From positions 1,178,001 to 1,242,000 of the forward strand of contig NZ_JBDFMI010000006.1 in the NCBI RefSeq assembly GCF_047238185.1: a stretch of 64,000 nucleotides of DNA. Reading direction: 5' to 3'. Numbering within the stretch: position 1 is the first letter of the stretch; each line of letters starts with the position of its first letter. Of this stretch, positions 26,193 to 34,219 are shown one piece after another. Made by a program: the position numbers and the translations under genes. Under the pieces are notes generated by a model that saw only the letters and a list, made by a program, of their open reading frames with translations, was not told the origin of the DNA and did no database searches. This stretch comes from Bacillus_AD sp047238185 (lineage in GTDB: Bacteria; Bacillota; Bacilli; Bacillales; DSM-1321).

Positions 26193-27899
26193 ATGAATAT
26201 CCCAAACTTAACAAATCAAATTAAGGCAGCACGCAATGAAATCCTGCCTGATCTAGTCATTAAAAATGTAAATATAGTGAATGTCTTCACCGATGAATTT
26301 GAAAAAGGCGATGTCGCTATACATGATGGCATTTTTGTCGGAATTGGAGAGTATAATGGCAAACGTGAAATAGATGGTTCAGCCTATACAATGGTTCCAG
26401 GATTAATTGATGCACATGTGCATATTGAATCAAGTATGCTTTCACCATCGCAATTTCAGCATGCTGTCCTTCCGCGCGGCATCACTACCATTGTTACAGA
26501 CCCTCATGAGATTGCAAATGTCACTGGAGTGGAAGGCATTAAATGGATGTTGGATGATAGCAAAGGATGCATGTTGAATTACCGCTATCAACTGCCTTCT
26601 TGTGTGCCAGCCACTTCTTTTGAAGATAACGGCGCTACATTGGAAGCTAAGGATCTTGAGCCATTTTATCAAGAAGAGCAGGTTTTGGGGCTTGCAGAAG
26701 TGATGGATTTCCCTGCTGTTTTATCAGCTCGGCCCGATATGATGGAAAAGCTTGAAGGAGCCCGGAATGCAGGCGTACCCATAGACGGCCACGGTGCCGG
26801 TTTAGGCGGAAAAGATATAAATGCTTATTTGACTGCCGGCATTACAACGGACCATGAATGCATTCAATCTGAGGAAATGATAGAGAGAGTCCGAAGAGGT
26901 ATGTATGTAATGTTGCGCGAGGGATCGGCGGCACGTAATTTACATGATTTATTGAAGGGCTATTCTAAGGAAATATCACATCGATTGTTATTTTGTACAG
27001 ATGATAAACATATAGATGATCTGCTGGAAGAAGGCAGTGTCGATTTCCATGTAAGAGAATGCCTGAAGCAAGGGATCGACCTTTTTTCCATTATGAGAAT
27101 GGCTTCCTTCAATGCAGCACAATGCTATGGATTGAAAGGGAAAGGGGCGATTGCACCTGGCTATGACGCGGATTTTATTCTTTTGAAAGAGATCGATTCG
27201 TTTGAGGTTGATTCTGTCTGGGTCGGAGGGGAAAAGTATGATTCCCAACCTTCTGTCCAAAAAGGCGGGAAGTTCGAAAATACAGTGAAGCTAGGAAAAT
27301 ATAACCAAGAGCTTCTGTCTTTGCCTATGAAGAGCAGCAAGGCAAGGGTAATTGAAGTCATCCCGAATTCCATAGTGACAAAAAATGCTGTGGCAAATAT
27401 TAAAGTAGAAAACGGCTTATTTGTAACAGACACTGCTGGCGATACTGTCAAGATCGCTGTTATTGAGCGGCATAAGGGGACAGGTTCTGTCGGAGTGGGA
27501 ATAGTTAAGGGATTCCAGCTGCAGCAGGGAGCAATTGCAACGACGATAGCCCATGATTCCCATAATATTATTTGCATCGGTACAAATGACCATGATATGG
27601 ATACGGCTATCCGTGAGTTGGAACGGATTGGCGGAGGTATATCTATAGCTTGTGACGGGGGCGTTCTATCATCTTTATCATTGCCGATTGGCGGTTTAAT
27701 GACAACCGTCACTCCGGCAGAATTGAATGATAATTACAGTGATTTATTGACTTCCTTATCAAGATTGGGAATCACGACACAATTTTCTCCGCTATTAACG
27801 TTATCCTTTTTGGCATTGCCGGTTATTCCTTCATTGAAATTGACAAACCAAGGATTGTTTGATGTGGATACCTTTCAATTTGTTGATGTAAGTCTATAA
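26193..27899 (+). CDS. ade: Adenine deaminase
   Basis: Amidohydrolase converting adenine to hypoxanthine and ammonia in purine salvage; cytoplasmic, metal-dependent. 568 residues, normal for the family. The metal-binding GLIDAHVHIESSMLSPSQF (H-x-H) is near residue 70, and TDPHEIANV, DGHGAGLGG and TTDHECIQSEE follow. The C-terminal adenine-deaminase domain contains IAHDSHNIICIGTND. AGGAGG is 8 nt before the ATG. The gene is alone behind the purine riboswitch, so its expression should respond to guanine or hypoxanthine. Confidence 0.95.
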   Translation: MNIPNLTNQIKAARNEILPDLVIKNVNIVNVFTDEFEKGDVAIHDGIFVGIGEYNGKREIDGSAYTMVPGLIDAHVHIESSMLSPSQFQHAVLPRGITTIVTDPHEIANVTGVEGIKWMLDDSKGCMLNYRYQLPSCVPATSFEDNGATLEAKDLEPFYQEEQVLGLAEVMDFPAVLSARPDMMEKLEGARNAGVPIDGHGAGLGGKDINAYLTAGITTDHECIQSEEMIERVRRGMYVMLREGSAARNLHDLLKGYSKEISHRLLFCTDDKHIDDLLEEGSVDFHVRECLKQGIDLFSIMRMASFNAAQCYGLKGKGAIAPGYDADFILLKEIDSFEVDSVWVGGEKYDSQPSVQKGGKFENTVKLGKYNQELLSLPMKSSKARVIEVIPNSIVTKNAVANIKVENGLFVTDTAGDTVKIAVIERHKGTGSVGVGIVKGFQLQQGAIATTIAHDSHNIICIGTNDHDMDTAIRELERIGGGISIACDGGVLSSLSLPIGGLMTTVTPAELNDNYSDLLTSLSRLGITTQFSPLLTLSFLALPVIPSLKLTNQGLFDVDTFQFVDVSL

Positions 27900-28024
27900 A
27901 AGGCGGCCTGCTTTATGCTACCCGGGTTCCATTTTTAGAGGGAATATCTGAAAGATCAATGAAAATAACAATTGAATTAGCATTTTTCTTATATATATGT
28001 TAGATAAGAGCAACAGAGTTGATA

Positions 28025-28070
28025 AAAGGGACCACACCTATTAGACATGTTTAATAGGTGTGGTCCCTTT
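28025..28070 (+). terminator. Long hairpin terminator after ade
   Basis: Perfect 19-bp stem (28025-28043 with 28052-28070) with 8-nt loop, flanked by A and T runs. It is 125 bp beyond ade; the rest of 27900-28167 shows no gene. Confidence 0.75.
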
Positions 28071-28167
28071 GTTTCAATGACAGCCATGGACTTCTACTAA
28101 AGCTCGCGCTAGTTGAAGATCGTATATTTGCATAATAGTATCAAATAACTATCTATAAATGTAAATT

Positions 28168-28509
28168 CTAATAATCTAACTGTTTCAAACCTAGCAGTAA
28201 ATCCTCATCAGTAATCTTTATGATTTTATATAAATTCAGCTTTTTATCTATTTTTTTATCCATTTTATCTGTGCTACTAAATACATCTATAACTGCATCA
28301 ATTGCATAAACAAGAGGTGTTAATACACCTGCGCTTCCCAATTCCATTCCTAAGCGTTCTTTCTCTGACAGATGCGTATCCATTTTCTTTCTAACTTCTT
28401 TGAAGTAATCGCCTTTAATGAGTATATAATCATATTTTGATTCTAAGCCTGTTAATAATTCATTTGGATTATGTACTTCGTAAGTGGTTAAATCATTTTT
28501 TTTAAACAT
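28168..28509 (-). CDS. Hypothetical small membrane-associated protein
   Basis: Not recognised. 113 residues: soluble N-terminal part, one hydrophobic stretch at about 58-77 (SAGVLTPLVYAIDAVIDVFS), then a basic, Lys-rich C-terminus (KMDKKIDKKLNLYKII). GAGGTGG lies 9 nt before the ATG. A/T-rich relative to the surroundings, and a large palindrome sits just upstream. Function unknown. Confidence 0.6.
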   Translation of the reverse strand: MFKKNDLTTYEVHNPNELLTGLESKYDYILIKGDYFKEVRKKMDTHLSEKERLGMELGSAGVLTPLVYAIDAVIDVFSSTDKMDKKIDKKLNLYKIIKITDEDLLLGLKQLDY

Positions 28510-28532
28510 AAGAATAGTCCACCTCTCAAGTT

Positions 28533-28561
28533 GTATAATAATTCATCCATAATTATTATAC
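28533..28561. promoter_or_regulatory. Perfect 11-bp palindrome upstream of the hypothetical gene
   Basis: GTATAATAATT-CATCCAT-AATTATTATAC, a perfect inverted repeat with a 7-nt centre, 24 bp before the start codon of the leftward gene. It contains TATAAT on both strands, so it overlaps a likely -10 region. It looks like a repressor operator; PerR/Fur boxes are similarly A/T-rich but shorter in the centre. Confidence 0.5.
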
Positions 28562-28685
28562 GGTTATAACAAACTGAAGTTTCGCTTTTTTCTAATTATG
28601 TTTATTCAACTACACCGTTTGTAGAATAAAAAAAGCAATTCGGAAGCCACTATTTCTATCTAGATAAAAGATTTCCAAGCGTTTT

Positions 28686-29435
28686 TTATTTTGTTGACTT
28701 AGTACAAGAAAAAGCCAGCACGATTGGGATTCTTAGTCTTCTTTCGAATTCTTCATCATTAGTGAAATGATCTCTTTTTGGCGTTCCTTCCCGTAAATCA
28801 ACTATTGAGAAACCTGATTTTGTGAGAGCCTTAAAATAATGTTCAGTTGTTCGATGGTATTTTACAACGGTTTGTTCAATCCATGGCTCTTTTCTTTCCC
28901 CTTCAAGAAAGTAGTCATCAACTATCCAGTTTTCACGCTTATCTCCTGTTTGTTTGCTTATAAATGAAGAAGTAGTAAGGGGATGTTGGACACTGAATAC
29001 AAACTTGCCATTATCCTTTAAGGTTTTATATACATTCTGGAACAATAAATGAACATCAGGGACATAGTGTATGGCAAAACGGGAAGTAACGATATCAAAA
29101 TCTTGGGTGGGGTAGCTGTATGATTCCATTGTTTCGTGATGAATCGTTCCTTGTTTATTTGCCATCTTAAGATCTGCAGCTGCAGCCATTTGTTCGGAAC
29201 CTTCTATTCCTGTGTAAAACGCTGCACCTTGATCAAGGAGTTCCTTTCCAAACGAAGCATCGCCACATCCTAAGTCTAATATGCGTTTATGTTGAAAATC
29301 ACCAATGAGTTCATAAATGATAGGGCTTTCGATAGCATTGTTTGGGCTATCCTTCCTACTCCTTCTCTTCATAAAATGTGAGAAAAAGTCCTTTTGGTCA
29401 TAAACGCTTGCACCTCTGTATTCCATACAATCCAT
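28686..29435 (-). CDS. Class I SAM-dependent methyltransferase
   Basis: 249 residues with a Rossmann methyltransferase fold: RILDLGCGDASFGKELL (SAM motif I, about residues 53-69), YTGIEGSEQMAAAA (motif II), FDIVTSRFAIHYVPD (motif III) and NGKFVFSVQHPL. The substrate is unknown; relatives are often labelled UbiE/small-molecule methyltransferases. Start taken as the ATG at 29435, though AAGGGG is only 2 nt away; the in-frame ATG at 29426 is possible. It stands alone. Confidence 0.82.
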   Translation of the reverse strand: MDCMEYRGASVYDQKDFFSHFMKRRSRKDSPNNAIESPIIYELIGDFQHKRILDLGCGDASFGKELLDQGAAFYTGIEGSEQMAAAADLKMANKQGTIHHETMESYSYPTQDFDIVTSRFAIHYVPDVHLLFQNVYKTLKDNGKFVFSVQHPLTTSSFISKQTGDKRENWIVDDYFLEGERKEPWIEQTVVKYHRTTEHYFKALTKSGFSIVDLREGTPKRDHFTNDEEFERRLRIPIVLAFSCTKSTK

Positions 29436-29550
29436 TTCCCCTTCCGTTCTTTATACGACATAATGCTGCAATAATCAAAAGGTGATAGTCTTTGGATATT
29501 TTATCATATGAATTGTAAAATACTAGAAATAAGGTTTTGTAGACAAAAAA

Positions 29551-29583
29551 AGCAGACAAAATCGCTATGCGACTTAATCTGCT
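29551..29583 (-). terminator. Terminator of the PadR-DUF1700-DUF4097 operon
   Basis: Stem AGCAGA/TCTGCT with inner CGC/GCG. On the minus strand a run of seven T follows. It lies 25 bp beyond the stop of the DUF4097 gene. Confidence 0.75.
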
Positions 29584-29607
29584 AATTCTATTCCATTTGT
29601 AATGTGT

Positions 29608-30573
29608 TTATTGGAACTTTAACGCTATATCGCCATCCTGCGCCTTTACTGTCAGCATGTCTTTGTTATGCTCCGAGGATGTAACTGTGCCTTCAAATGG
29701 CTTATTATTGACTATAATATCACCATATTGGGTTTTAAGCTGATAACCGAGCGATTTTTGATTATTGGTTGGTTTAACCCATACATCTCCGTAATCAGAG
29801 TTAATTTCCGTCATCCCTTTAAGGGAGCCGGACAGTGATAGATCACCATCTGTACTGTTGATGGTTAACCCTTTACTATTTACTTGCCGGATTGCGATAT
29901 CCCCATATTTATTGGATACGGTGGCTTTCATAGCATTTAGGTTCTGAATAAGCATATCTCCATCATTGCCTGCAATGGAAAAGTCATTTGTTGATACATT
30001 TTTTACGACGGAGTCTCCATACTCATTGGCGATTGAAAGTGAATTTGTACTGATATTCAGTAAAGCCAGGTCACCATCATTACTTTCAACGCTTAATTTT
30101 TGGCTTGAAAGCCCATTAATGGACGTATCGCCATATTTATTAATCAAGGTGAACTGATTGATCATTTGTTCCTTAGGAACATATATTTTAATTTTTGCCT
30201 GGTTTGATGCTGAGAGCCCAAAATTGAGAGAAAACCGGGCTTTTTCATTATGATCCTTATATTTGATAAAGAGTGTGCCGTTTTTCACTTCACACGTCCA
30301 TTTTTGTTTGGAAAGATAGCTTAATTCCACTTTATATTCATCTGATGGAATGAAGGAGATATCGGCATCATTGATATCTATATTCACGTTTTCAAATGCT
30401 TTCAAAGCCACTGTTTTTTTCTTCAACGTATCATGCTTATCCACTTCTACAGACGTTCCATTGAAGGAAACGGAATAATGCGCCCCTGAGAAGAAACCGA
30501 TCGCCGCTATTATTAAGCCAAAGACAATGAGGCAGCTCGCGAATAGATAGAGGAATTTCGTTCCTTTTTTCAT
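29608..30573 (-). CDS. DUF4097 beta-strand-repeat membrane protein
   Basis: 321 residues: one N-terminal membrane helix (about 7-30), then an extracellular or membrane-facing beta-helix of the DUF4097 family (YvlB/LiaX-like). The repeats are regular, with a turn motif about every 20 residues alternating YGD and DGD: NKYGDTSING, SNDGDLALLN, NEYGDSVVKN, GNDGDMLIQN, NKYGDIAIRQ, TDGDLSLSG, DYGDVWVKP, QYGDIIVNN, QDGDIALKF. Overlaps the DUF1700 gene by 4 nt. Relatives act in envelope-stress circuits; the role here is inferred. Confidence 0.82.
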   Translation of the reverse strand: MKKGTKFLYLFASCLIVFGLIIAAIGFFSGAHYSVSFNGTSVEVDKHDTLKKKTVALKAFENVNIDINDADISFIPSDEYKVELSYLSKQKWTCEVKNGTLFIKYKDHNEKARFSLNFGLSASNQAKIKIYVPKEQMINQFTLINKYGDTSINGLSSQKLSVESNDGDLALLNISTNSLSIANEYGDSVVKNVSTNDFSIAGNDGDMLIQNLNAMKATVSNKYGDIAIRQVNSKGLTINSTDGDLSLSGSLKGMTEINSDYGDVWVKPTNNQKSLGYQLKTQYGDIIVNNKPFEGTVTSSEHNKDMLTVKAQDGDIALKFQ

Positions 30574-31175
30574 GAGTTAAGACCACCTTTCTTTGTATGT
30601 GATAGCTTATCGAATTGCCGCTTCATCCAGCGGGCGATAGACCGGCTGATCGATTTTGTGATGAAAAGCAACGGGTGGAAAAGCAACAGGCCGATACCTG
30701 CAATGGCCATACCGCCGCCGATGAAAAGAAGGGCAGTCGGCACATGGGAGAATAATACCGCAATTCCAGCTGCGATACTTGCTATTCCCCCTAAAATAAG
30801 CCCCGCAACGACACTGAAAAAAGAAACGATAAAGGCAGCTCCGCATACGGCAACCGCAAATAATAGTGCAATTGCTGCTATAGCAATTGGCAGCGCAATC
30901 GGTGAAGCCAAAATAGCCAACACGATGAACCAGATTGCTGAAATGCCTTTTTTCGCTGAATCCGGATGGGAATCCATATTCTTCACAGCATAATCAGCTA
31001 ATATTTTGGAAGCGACAGCGGAAGGAGTACCGAGGCTGTTAATGACGTCCTGCTCATTTTCTGGGCCTGCCTCGTCAAAATATTCACTGTAATATTCTAT
31101 TGCTTCATCAATATCATCCTGGGGCAGCTTACGCAGCTTTTTACGTAACGTATCCAAATAACGTTGTTTATTCAT
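30570..31175 (-). CDS. DUF1700 (HAAS-domain) membrane protein
   Basis: 201 residues. The N-terminal helical HAAS domain (about 1-65) reads YLDTLRKKLRKLPQDDIDEA and SLGTPSAVASKILADY, then four hydrophobic helices (about 78-175) and a basic tail. Proteins of this family are usually encoded between a PadR regulator and a DUF4097 protein, as here. Start overlaps the PadR gene by 8 nt and the end overlaps the DUF4097 gene by 4 nt, so the three are coupled. The family may act as an adaptor or anti-regulator at the membrane. Confidence 0.82.
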   Translation of the reverse strand: MNKQRYLDTLRKKLRKLPQDDIDEAIEYYSEYFDEAGPENEQDVINSLGTPSAVASKILADYAVKNMDSHPDSAKKGISAIWFIVLAILASPIALPIAIAAIALLFAVAVCGAAFIVSFFSVVAGLILGGIASIAAGIAVLFSHVPTALLFIGGGMAIAGIGLLLFHPLLFITKSISRSIARWMKRQFDKLSHTKKGGLNS

Positions 31176-31491
31176 TTTTTAAACCTCCAATCAAGACATG
31201 GTCAATCTTATCTTTATATTCCGTCCATTCTAAAAAGAGTTCCTGATACTTCAGGATGCCTTCATCTGTAATTTGATAGTATCTGCGGTTTCGTCCTTGA
31301 AACGGTTGATCATAAGTGGAAAGGCAGCCGCTTTTTTGCAATCGTCTCAGAACAGGATAAAGTGTTGATTCAGATATATCCATTACTTCGCGTACCTGCT
31401 GCGTCAATGAATATCCATATGCATCTTCCTTTGCCAAGATGGCCAAGACACAAGCGTCAAGCAATGCTGATCCAAGTTGAAACCCCATCAT
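31168..31491 (-). CDS. PadR-family transcriptional regulator (leftward operon)
   Basis: Winged-helix repressor of the PadR family, about 107 residues. LGSALLDACVLAILAKEDAYGYSL is the first helix block (spans are shortened here), then ISESTLYPVLRRLQKSGCL as the recognition helix and YQITDEGILKYQEL as the wing. Start at the ATG at 31491, 5 nt after AGGAGG; the ATG at 31488 is equally possible. It heads the DUF1700-DUF4097 operon and probably represses it through the palindromes overlapping its promoter. Confidence 0.88.
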   Translation of the reverse strand: MMGFQLGSALLDACVLAILAKEDAYGYSLTQQVREVMDISESTLYPVLRRLQKSGCLSTYDQPFQGRNRRYYQITDEGILKYQELFLEWTEYKDKIDHVLIGGLKNE

Positions 31492-31527
31492 ACACACCTC
31501 CTGATATGATATGATATTTAATTTATT

Positions 31528-31590
31528 ATATTATATGGCGTATAATATCCTCTCACTTATATTATATGGCGTATAGTATTGCATTGTCAA
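31528..31590 (-). promoter_or_regulatory. Leftward PadR promoter with two tandem palindromes
   Basis: On the minus strand, -35 TTGACA (31585-31590) and -10 TATAAT (31561-31566) lie 18 nt apart. Palindrome 2 (31559-31579, 8-5-8 arms, one mismatch) covers the -10 and spacer. Palindrome 1 (31528-31548, perfect 8-5-8) sits just after the expected start. Both share ATTATA-TGGCG-TATA(A/G)T and are 31 bp apart. Confidence 0.75.
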
Positions 31591-31660
31591 ACCCATTTAT
31601 ATAAAGCAGCCCATTATATAGAAGGTGTAGGATTTGTCGAAATATGCAAATAGAATAATA

Positions 31661-31719
31661 TTGAAAAATATATCGCCACCCGATATAATCATGAATATAA
31701 TATATCGGGAGACGATACA
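31661..31719 (+). promoter_or_regulatory. Rightward PadR promoter with two tandem palindromes
   Basis: -35 TTGAAA (31661-31666) and -10 TATAAT (31684-31689) are 17 nt apart. Palindrome 1, TATATCG-N5-CGATATA (31669-31687), fills the spacer and -10. Palindrome 2, TATATCG-N5-CGATACA (31701-31719), lies just after the expected start. The centres are 32 bp apart. The half-sites differ from those of the leftward promoter. Confidence 0.75.
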
Positions 31720-31748
31720 ACGTAGGCCGATAGATAGAGGTGGTTTTT

Positions 31749-32078
31749 ATGCCAGACAATACGGGTCAGGGACCATTGACAGAAGCTGTATATTACATTT
31801 TATTGGCTCTCCATAGCCCTATGCATGGCTATGGCATCATGCAATTTGTTAAGGAAGTCAGCAATGAACGTGTCCAATTGGGGCCGGGAACATTATATGG
31901 AGCTCTTAATACGATGCAAAAGAAAGGATGGATTAAAGCTATCGACGGTGCCAATACTGATCGGAAAAAGGAATATGCCATCACGGCGGAAGGAAAGGAT
32001 GCGGTCCGTGGCGAGATGGAAAGGCTTAAGGAGCTTTTGGGAAACGGAAAAAAGATAACAGGAGGAATGGAGCGATGA
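31749..32078 (+). CDS. PadR-family transcriptional regulator (rightward operon)
   Basis: 109-residue PadR winged-helix protein: TEAVYYILLALHSPMHGYGIM, here shortened as LTEAVYYILLALHS and MHGYGIMQFV, then LGPGTLYGALNTMQKKGWI (recognition helix) and EYAITAEGKDAV (wing). The ATG at 31749 follows GAGGTGG. Its end overlaps the DUF2812 gene by ATGA. The PadR-DUF2812 pair is a common Firmicutes arrangement. Self-repression through the TATATCG palindromes is inferred. Confidence 0.88.
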   Translation: MPDNTGQGPLTEAVYYILLALHSPMHGYGIMQFVKEVSNERVQLGPGTLYGALNTMQKKGWIKAIDGANTDRKKEYAITAEGKDAVRGEMERLKELLGNGKKITGGMER

Positions 32079-32626
32079 CAATCGTTGTCAGGAAGCTGTT
32101 TGTGAATTTCGAAAAGGAAGAACGATGGATCAATGAAATGTCAGCTAAAGGATTGCATCTTAAAGGCTATTCTATTGGACGGTATGTATTTGAAGAAGGG
32201 GAGCCGGGGAAGTATATATACCGATTTGAATTGTTGACGCAGCTTCCATCGCATCCTGAAAGTAAGGCCTATATCCGGTTTATGGAAGAGATGGGGATTG
32301 AATGTGTATATAAAACCTTTCGCTGGGTTTGTTTCCGCAAAAAAGCCGAAGATGGCTCCTTTGATTTATACAGCGACTATGATTCAAGGATTGCCTTTTA
32401 TAAGAGGGTAGCAAGCCTCTATGGAATTTTAGGAGGGCTGAATCTTATGATTGCCATTATTAATCTGATGATCGGAATCACTAATGGAGGGGCGGGGCAT
32501 ACGTTTTTGAATGCTTACTTCTCTATATTGAATTGGCTTATTGTCCTGTTTTTTGCCCCATTATTCATTTCGTATTTACGCAGTATTTCTAAATTAAAAA
32601 AAATGAAAGGTTTATTTGATTCTTAA
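32075..32626 (+). CDS. DUF2812 membrane protein
   Basis: 183 residues. The N-terminal DUF2812 domain (about 5-100) reads NFEKEERWINEMSAKGLHL, with YRFELL after it and FRWVCFRKKAEDGSF near its end. Two membrane helices follow (about 110-132, 148-172). It is coupled to the upstream PadR gene by a 4-nt overlap and is followed by a terminator. Typically the sole partner of a PadR repressor; function unknown. Confidence 0.85.
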   Translation: MTIVVRKLFVNFEKEERWINEMSAKGLHLKGYSIGRYVFEEGEPGKYIYRFELLTQLPSHPESKAYIRFMEEMGIECVYKTFRWVCFRKKAEDGSFDLYSDYDSRIAFYKRVASLYGILGGLNLMIAIINLMIGITNGGAGHTFLNAYFSILNWLIVLFFAPLFISYLRSISKLKKMKGLFDS

Positions 32627-32635
32627 GCCGGCTTG

Positions 32636-32690
32636 AAGTGCCCCTTAAAAGGTAGAGATTTGACTCTAGCTTTTAAGGGGCACTTTTTTA
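32636..32690 (+). terminator. Terminator of PadR-DUF2812
   Basis: 16-bp stem (32636-32651 with 32670-32685) of AAGTGCCCCTTAAAAG type, then TTTTT. Confidence 0.8.
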
Positions 32691-32806
32691 TAGAAATAAG
32701 AATATGGCAAATGATAAAGAGAGGGTTGCCAATAAAGTGCAGTGATTGTTATACTTTTCAATATTATTTTAAAATAGTTTTTGTTGGAAAAGGAAGGCAC
32801 ATACAT

Positions 32807-33982
32807 ATGAAGAAATTGATCATTTCCAAATCGATCATGTTTATTATTATCGTCTTATTTGTTACCGCATTCCAATCACTTTTCGGCAAGGAAAATACGT
32901 TGATCGGCGTAACGACTGTCATTGCGCTACTCATGTATTTAGAAAGGGATCTGACTGTCCATCCCTGGAAAAGTCTGTTGGGCCTGCTATCCATCAATGT
33001 AAGCCAAGGTATTATGGGATATGTATCAACACTTGGACTGTGGATAGGGATACCAATGAACTTTCTGGCGATGTTCATCGTTGGTTACTTTTTTTCCTAT
33101 AATTTAAAAAAGCCACTCTATGTCGCTTTCGGCTTGCAATACTTATTTATTTTAACGACTCCGGTAGTGTTGGGAGAATTGCCAAATAGGCTGTTGTCTT
33201 TAACTGTCGGCGCTCTTATCATATTGGGTACCCAGCTATTTGCAAACCGGAATAAGCTGGCCAAAGCAGGAGGAAAGCATGTCCAGGAGATTTGTAAATT
33301 GTTTTCTGTGAAGCTGGATGCTATTGGGGCAAATGAACCTCAGGAAGAATTGGATCAAGAAATCCTCTTTCAAATAAAAAGTTTAAGGAGAATTATATAT
33401 TTCCGGAAGGTTTCCGGTTATTTTCTGTCAAACGAAGGGCGTCTTACACTTAAAATATCGGTGGGGTTTGAGAAGCTGTTGTTATTGTTGAACAGAAAGG
33501 GAGCCTTGAAAAAGGAACCAAGATTGGTTAACACTACTAAGGGCGAGCTGAAATCATTATTGGATAAAGAGAATTTAAAGGGAGCTTACAGTCTTAACTC
33601 CTTGCAGGTTTCTGATGGAAGGGAAGAAAAAAATCTGTATACTACTTTTATTGAAGATCGGATATTAATGAATAATGAAATCATCCATCTTCCTGAGGCG
33701 GATCTGTTCCTGAAAGAGCAACGGAACCTGAATCATGCCATATATGAGCTTTTCCTCCGTATACAACGGAATAAAGTGAGCGAGGATACAGTAAAGTTAA
33801 TACTGGATGATATTGGACGAGCAATGGAATCAAATTTGATGAAGTCTGATGATTGGATAGCCAGGATAAAAAAAGAAATTTCCTCAGTCGTTAGTGCAGA
33901 TGATGAAATCATTCTTAGAGATATTTTAAGGATATTTAAAGGATTTGAACAGAAGCATTATAAAAAGGCAACTCTTGTATAA
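32807..33982 (+). CDS. FUSC-like membrane protein
   Basis: 391 residues: about six hydrophobic helices in the first 165 residues (for example MFIIIVLFVTAFQSLFG, FLAMFIVGYFFSY, LTVGALIILGTQLFA), then a cytoplasmic helical domain of more than 200 residues. This layout resembles FUSC/aromatic-acid-exporter-like proteins (B. subtilis YgaE type). The ATG at 32807 follows AAGGAAGG; the frame extends further upstream without a good site. Monocistronic between two terminators. Transport role inferred. Confidence 0.72.
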   Translation: MKKLIISKSIMFIIIVLFVTAFQSLFGKENTLIGVTTVIALLMYLERDLTVHPWKSLLGLLSINVSQGIMGYVSTLGLWIGIPMNFLAMFIVGYFFSYNLKKPLYVAFGLQYLFILTTPVVLGELPNRLLSLTVGALIILGTQLFANRNKLAKAGGKHVQEICKLFSVKLDAIGANEPQEELDQEILFQIKSLRRIIYFRKVSGYFLSNEGRLTLKISVGFEKLLLLLNRKGALKKEPRLVNTTKGELKSLLDKENLKGAYSLNSLQVSDGREEKNLYTTFIEDRILMNNEIIHLPEADLFLKEQRNLNHAIYELFLRIQRNKVSEDTVKLILDDIGRAMESNLMKSDDWIARIKKEISSVVSADDEIILRDILRIFKGFEQKHYKKATLV

Positions 33983-33984
33983 GG

Positions 33985-34021
33985 AAAAGGGAGCAAGCTG
34001 CGTATGCTTACTCCCTTTTTT
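33985..34021 (+). terminator. Terminator of the FUSC-like gene
   Basis: Stem AAAAGGGAG with CTCCCTTTT and inner AAGC/GCTT, then seven T. Confidence 0.8.
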
Positions 34022-34219
34022 TATCCACAGCCTATTTGGATGAATGTTTTAGATGAAGTACAGTCAGAAAAAGTTATGCACTGATTATTCTATCTATTCA
34101 CACATTTATCCACGGAAATGCTGTCTTAATGAGTTATTCACAGGCTATTTACAATGGATTATCAGCAGTATGTTGATAACTTGCCTTTTACGCAAGACTA
34201 AATGTACAAGTGAACAAGG

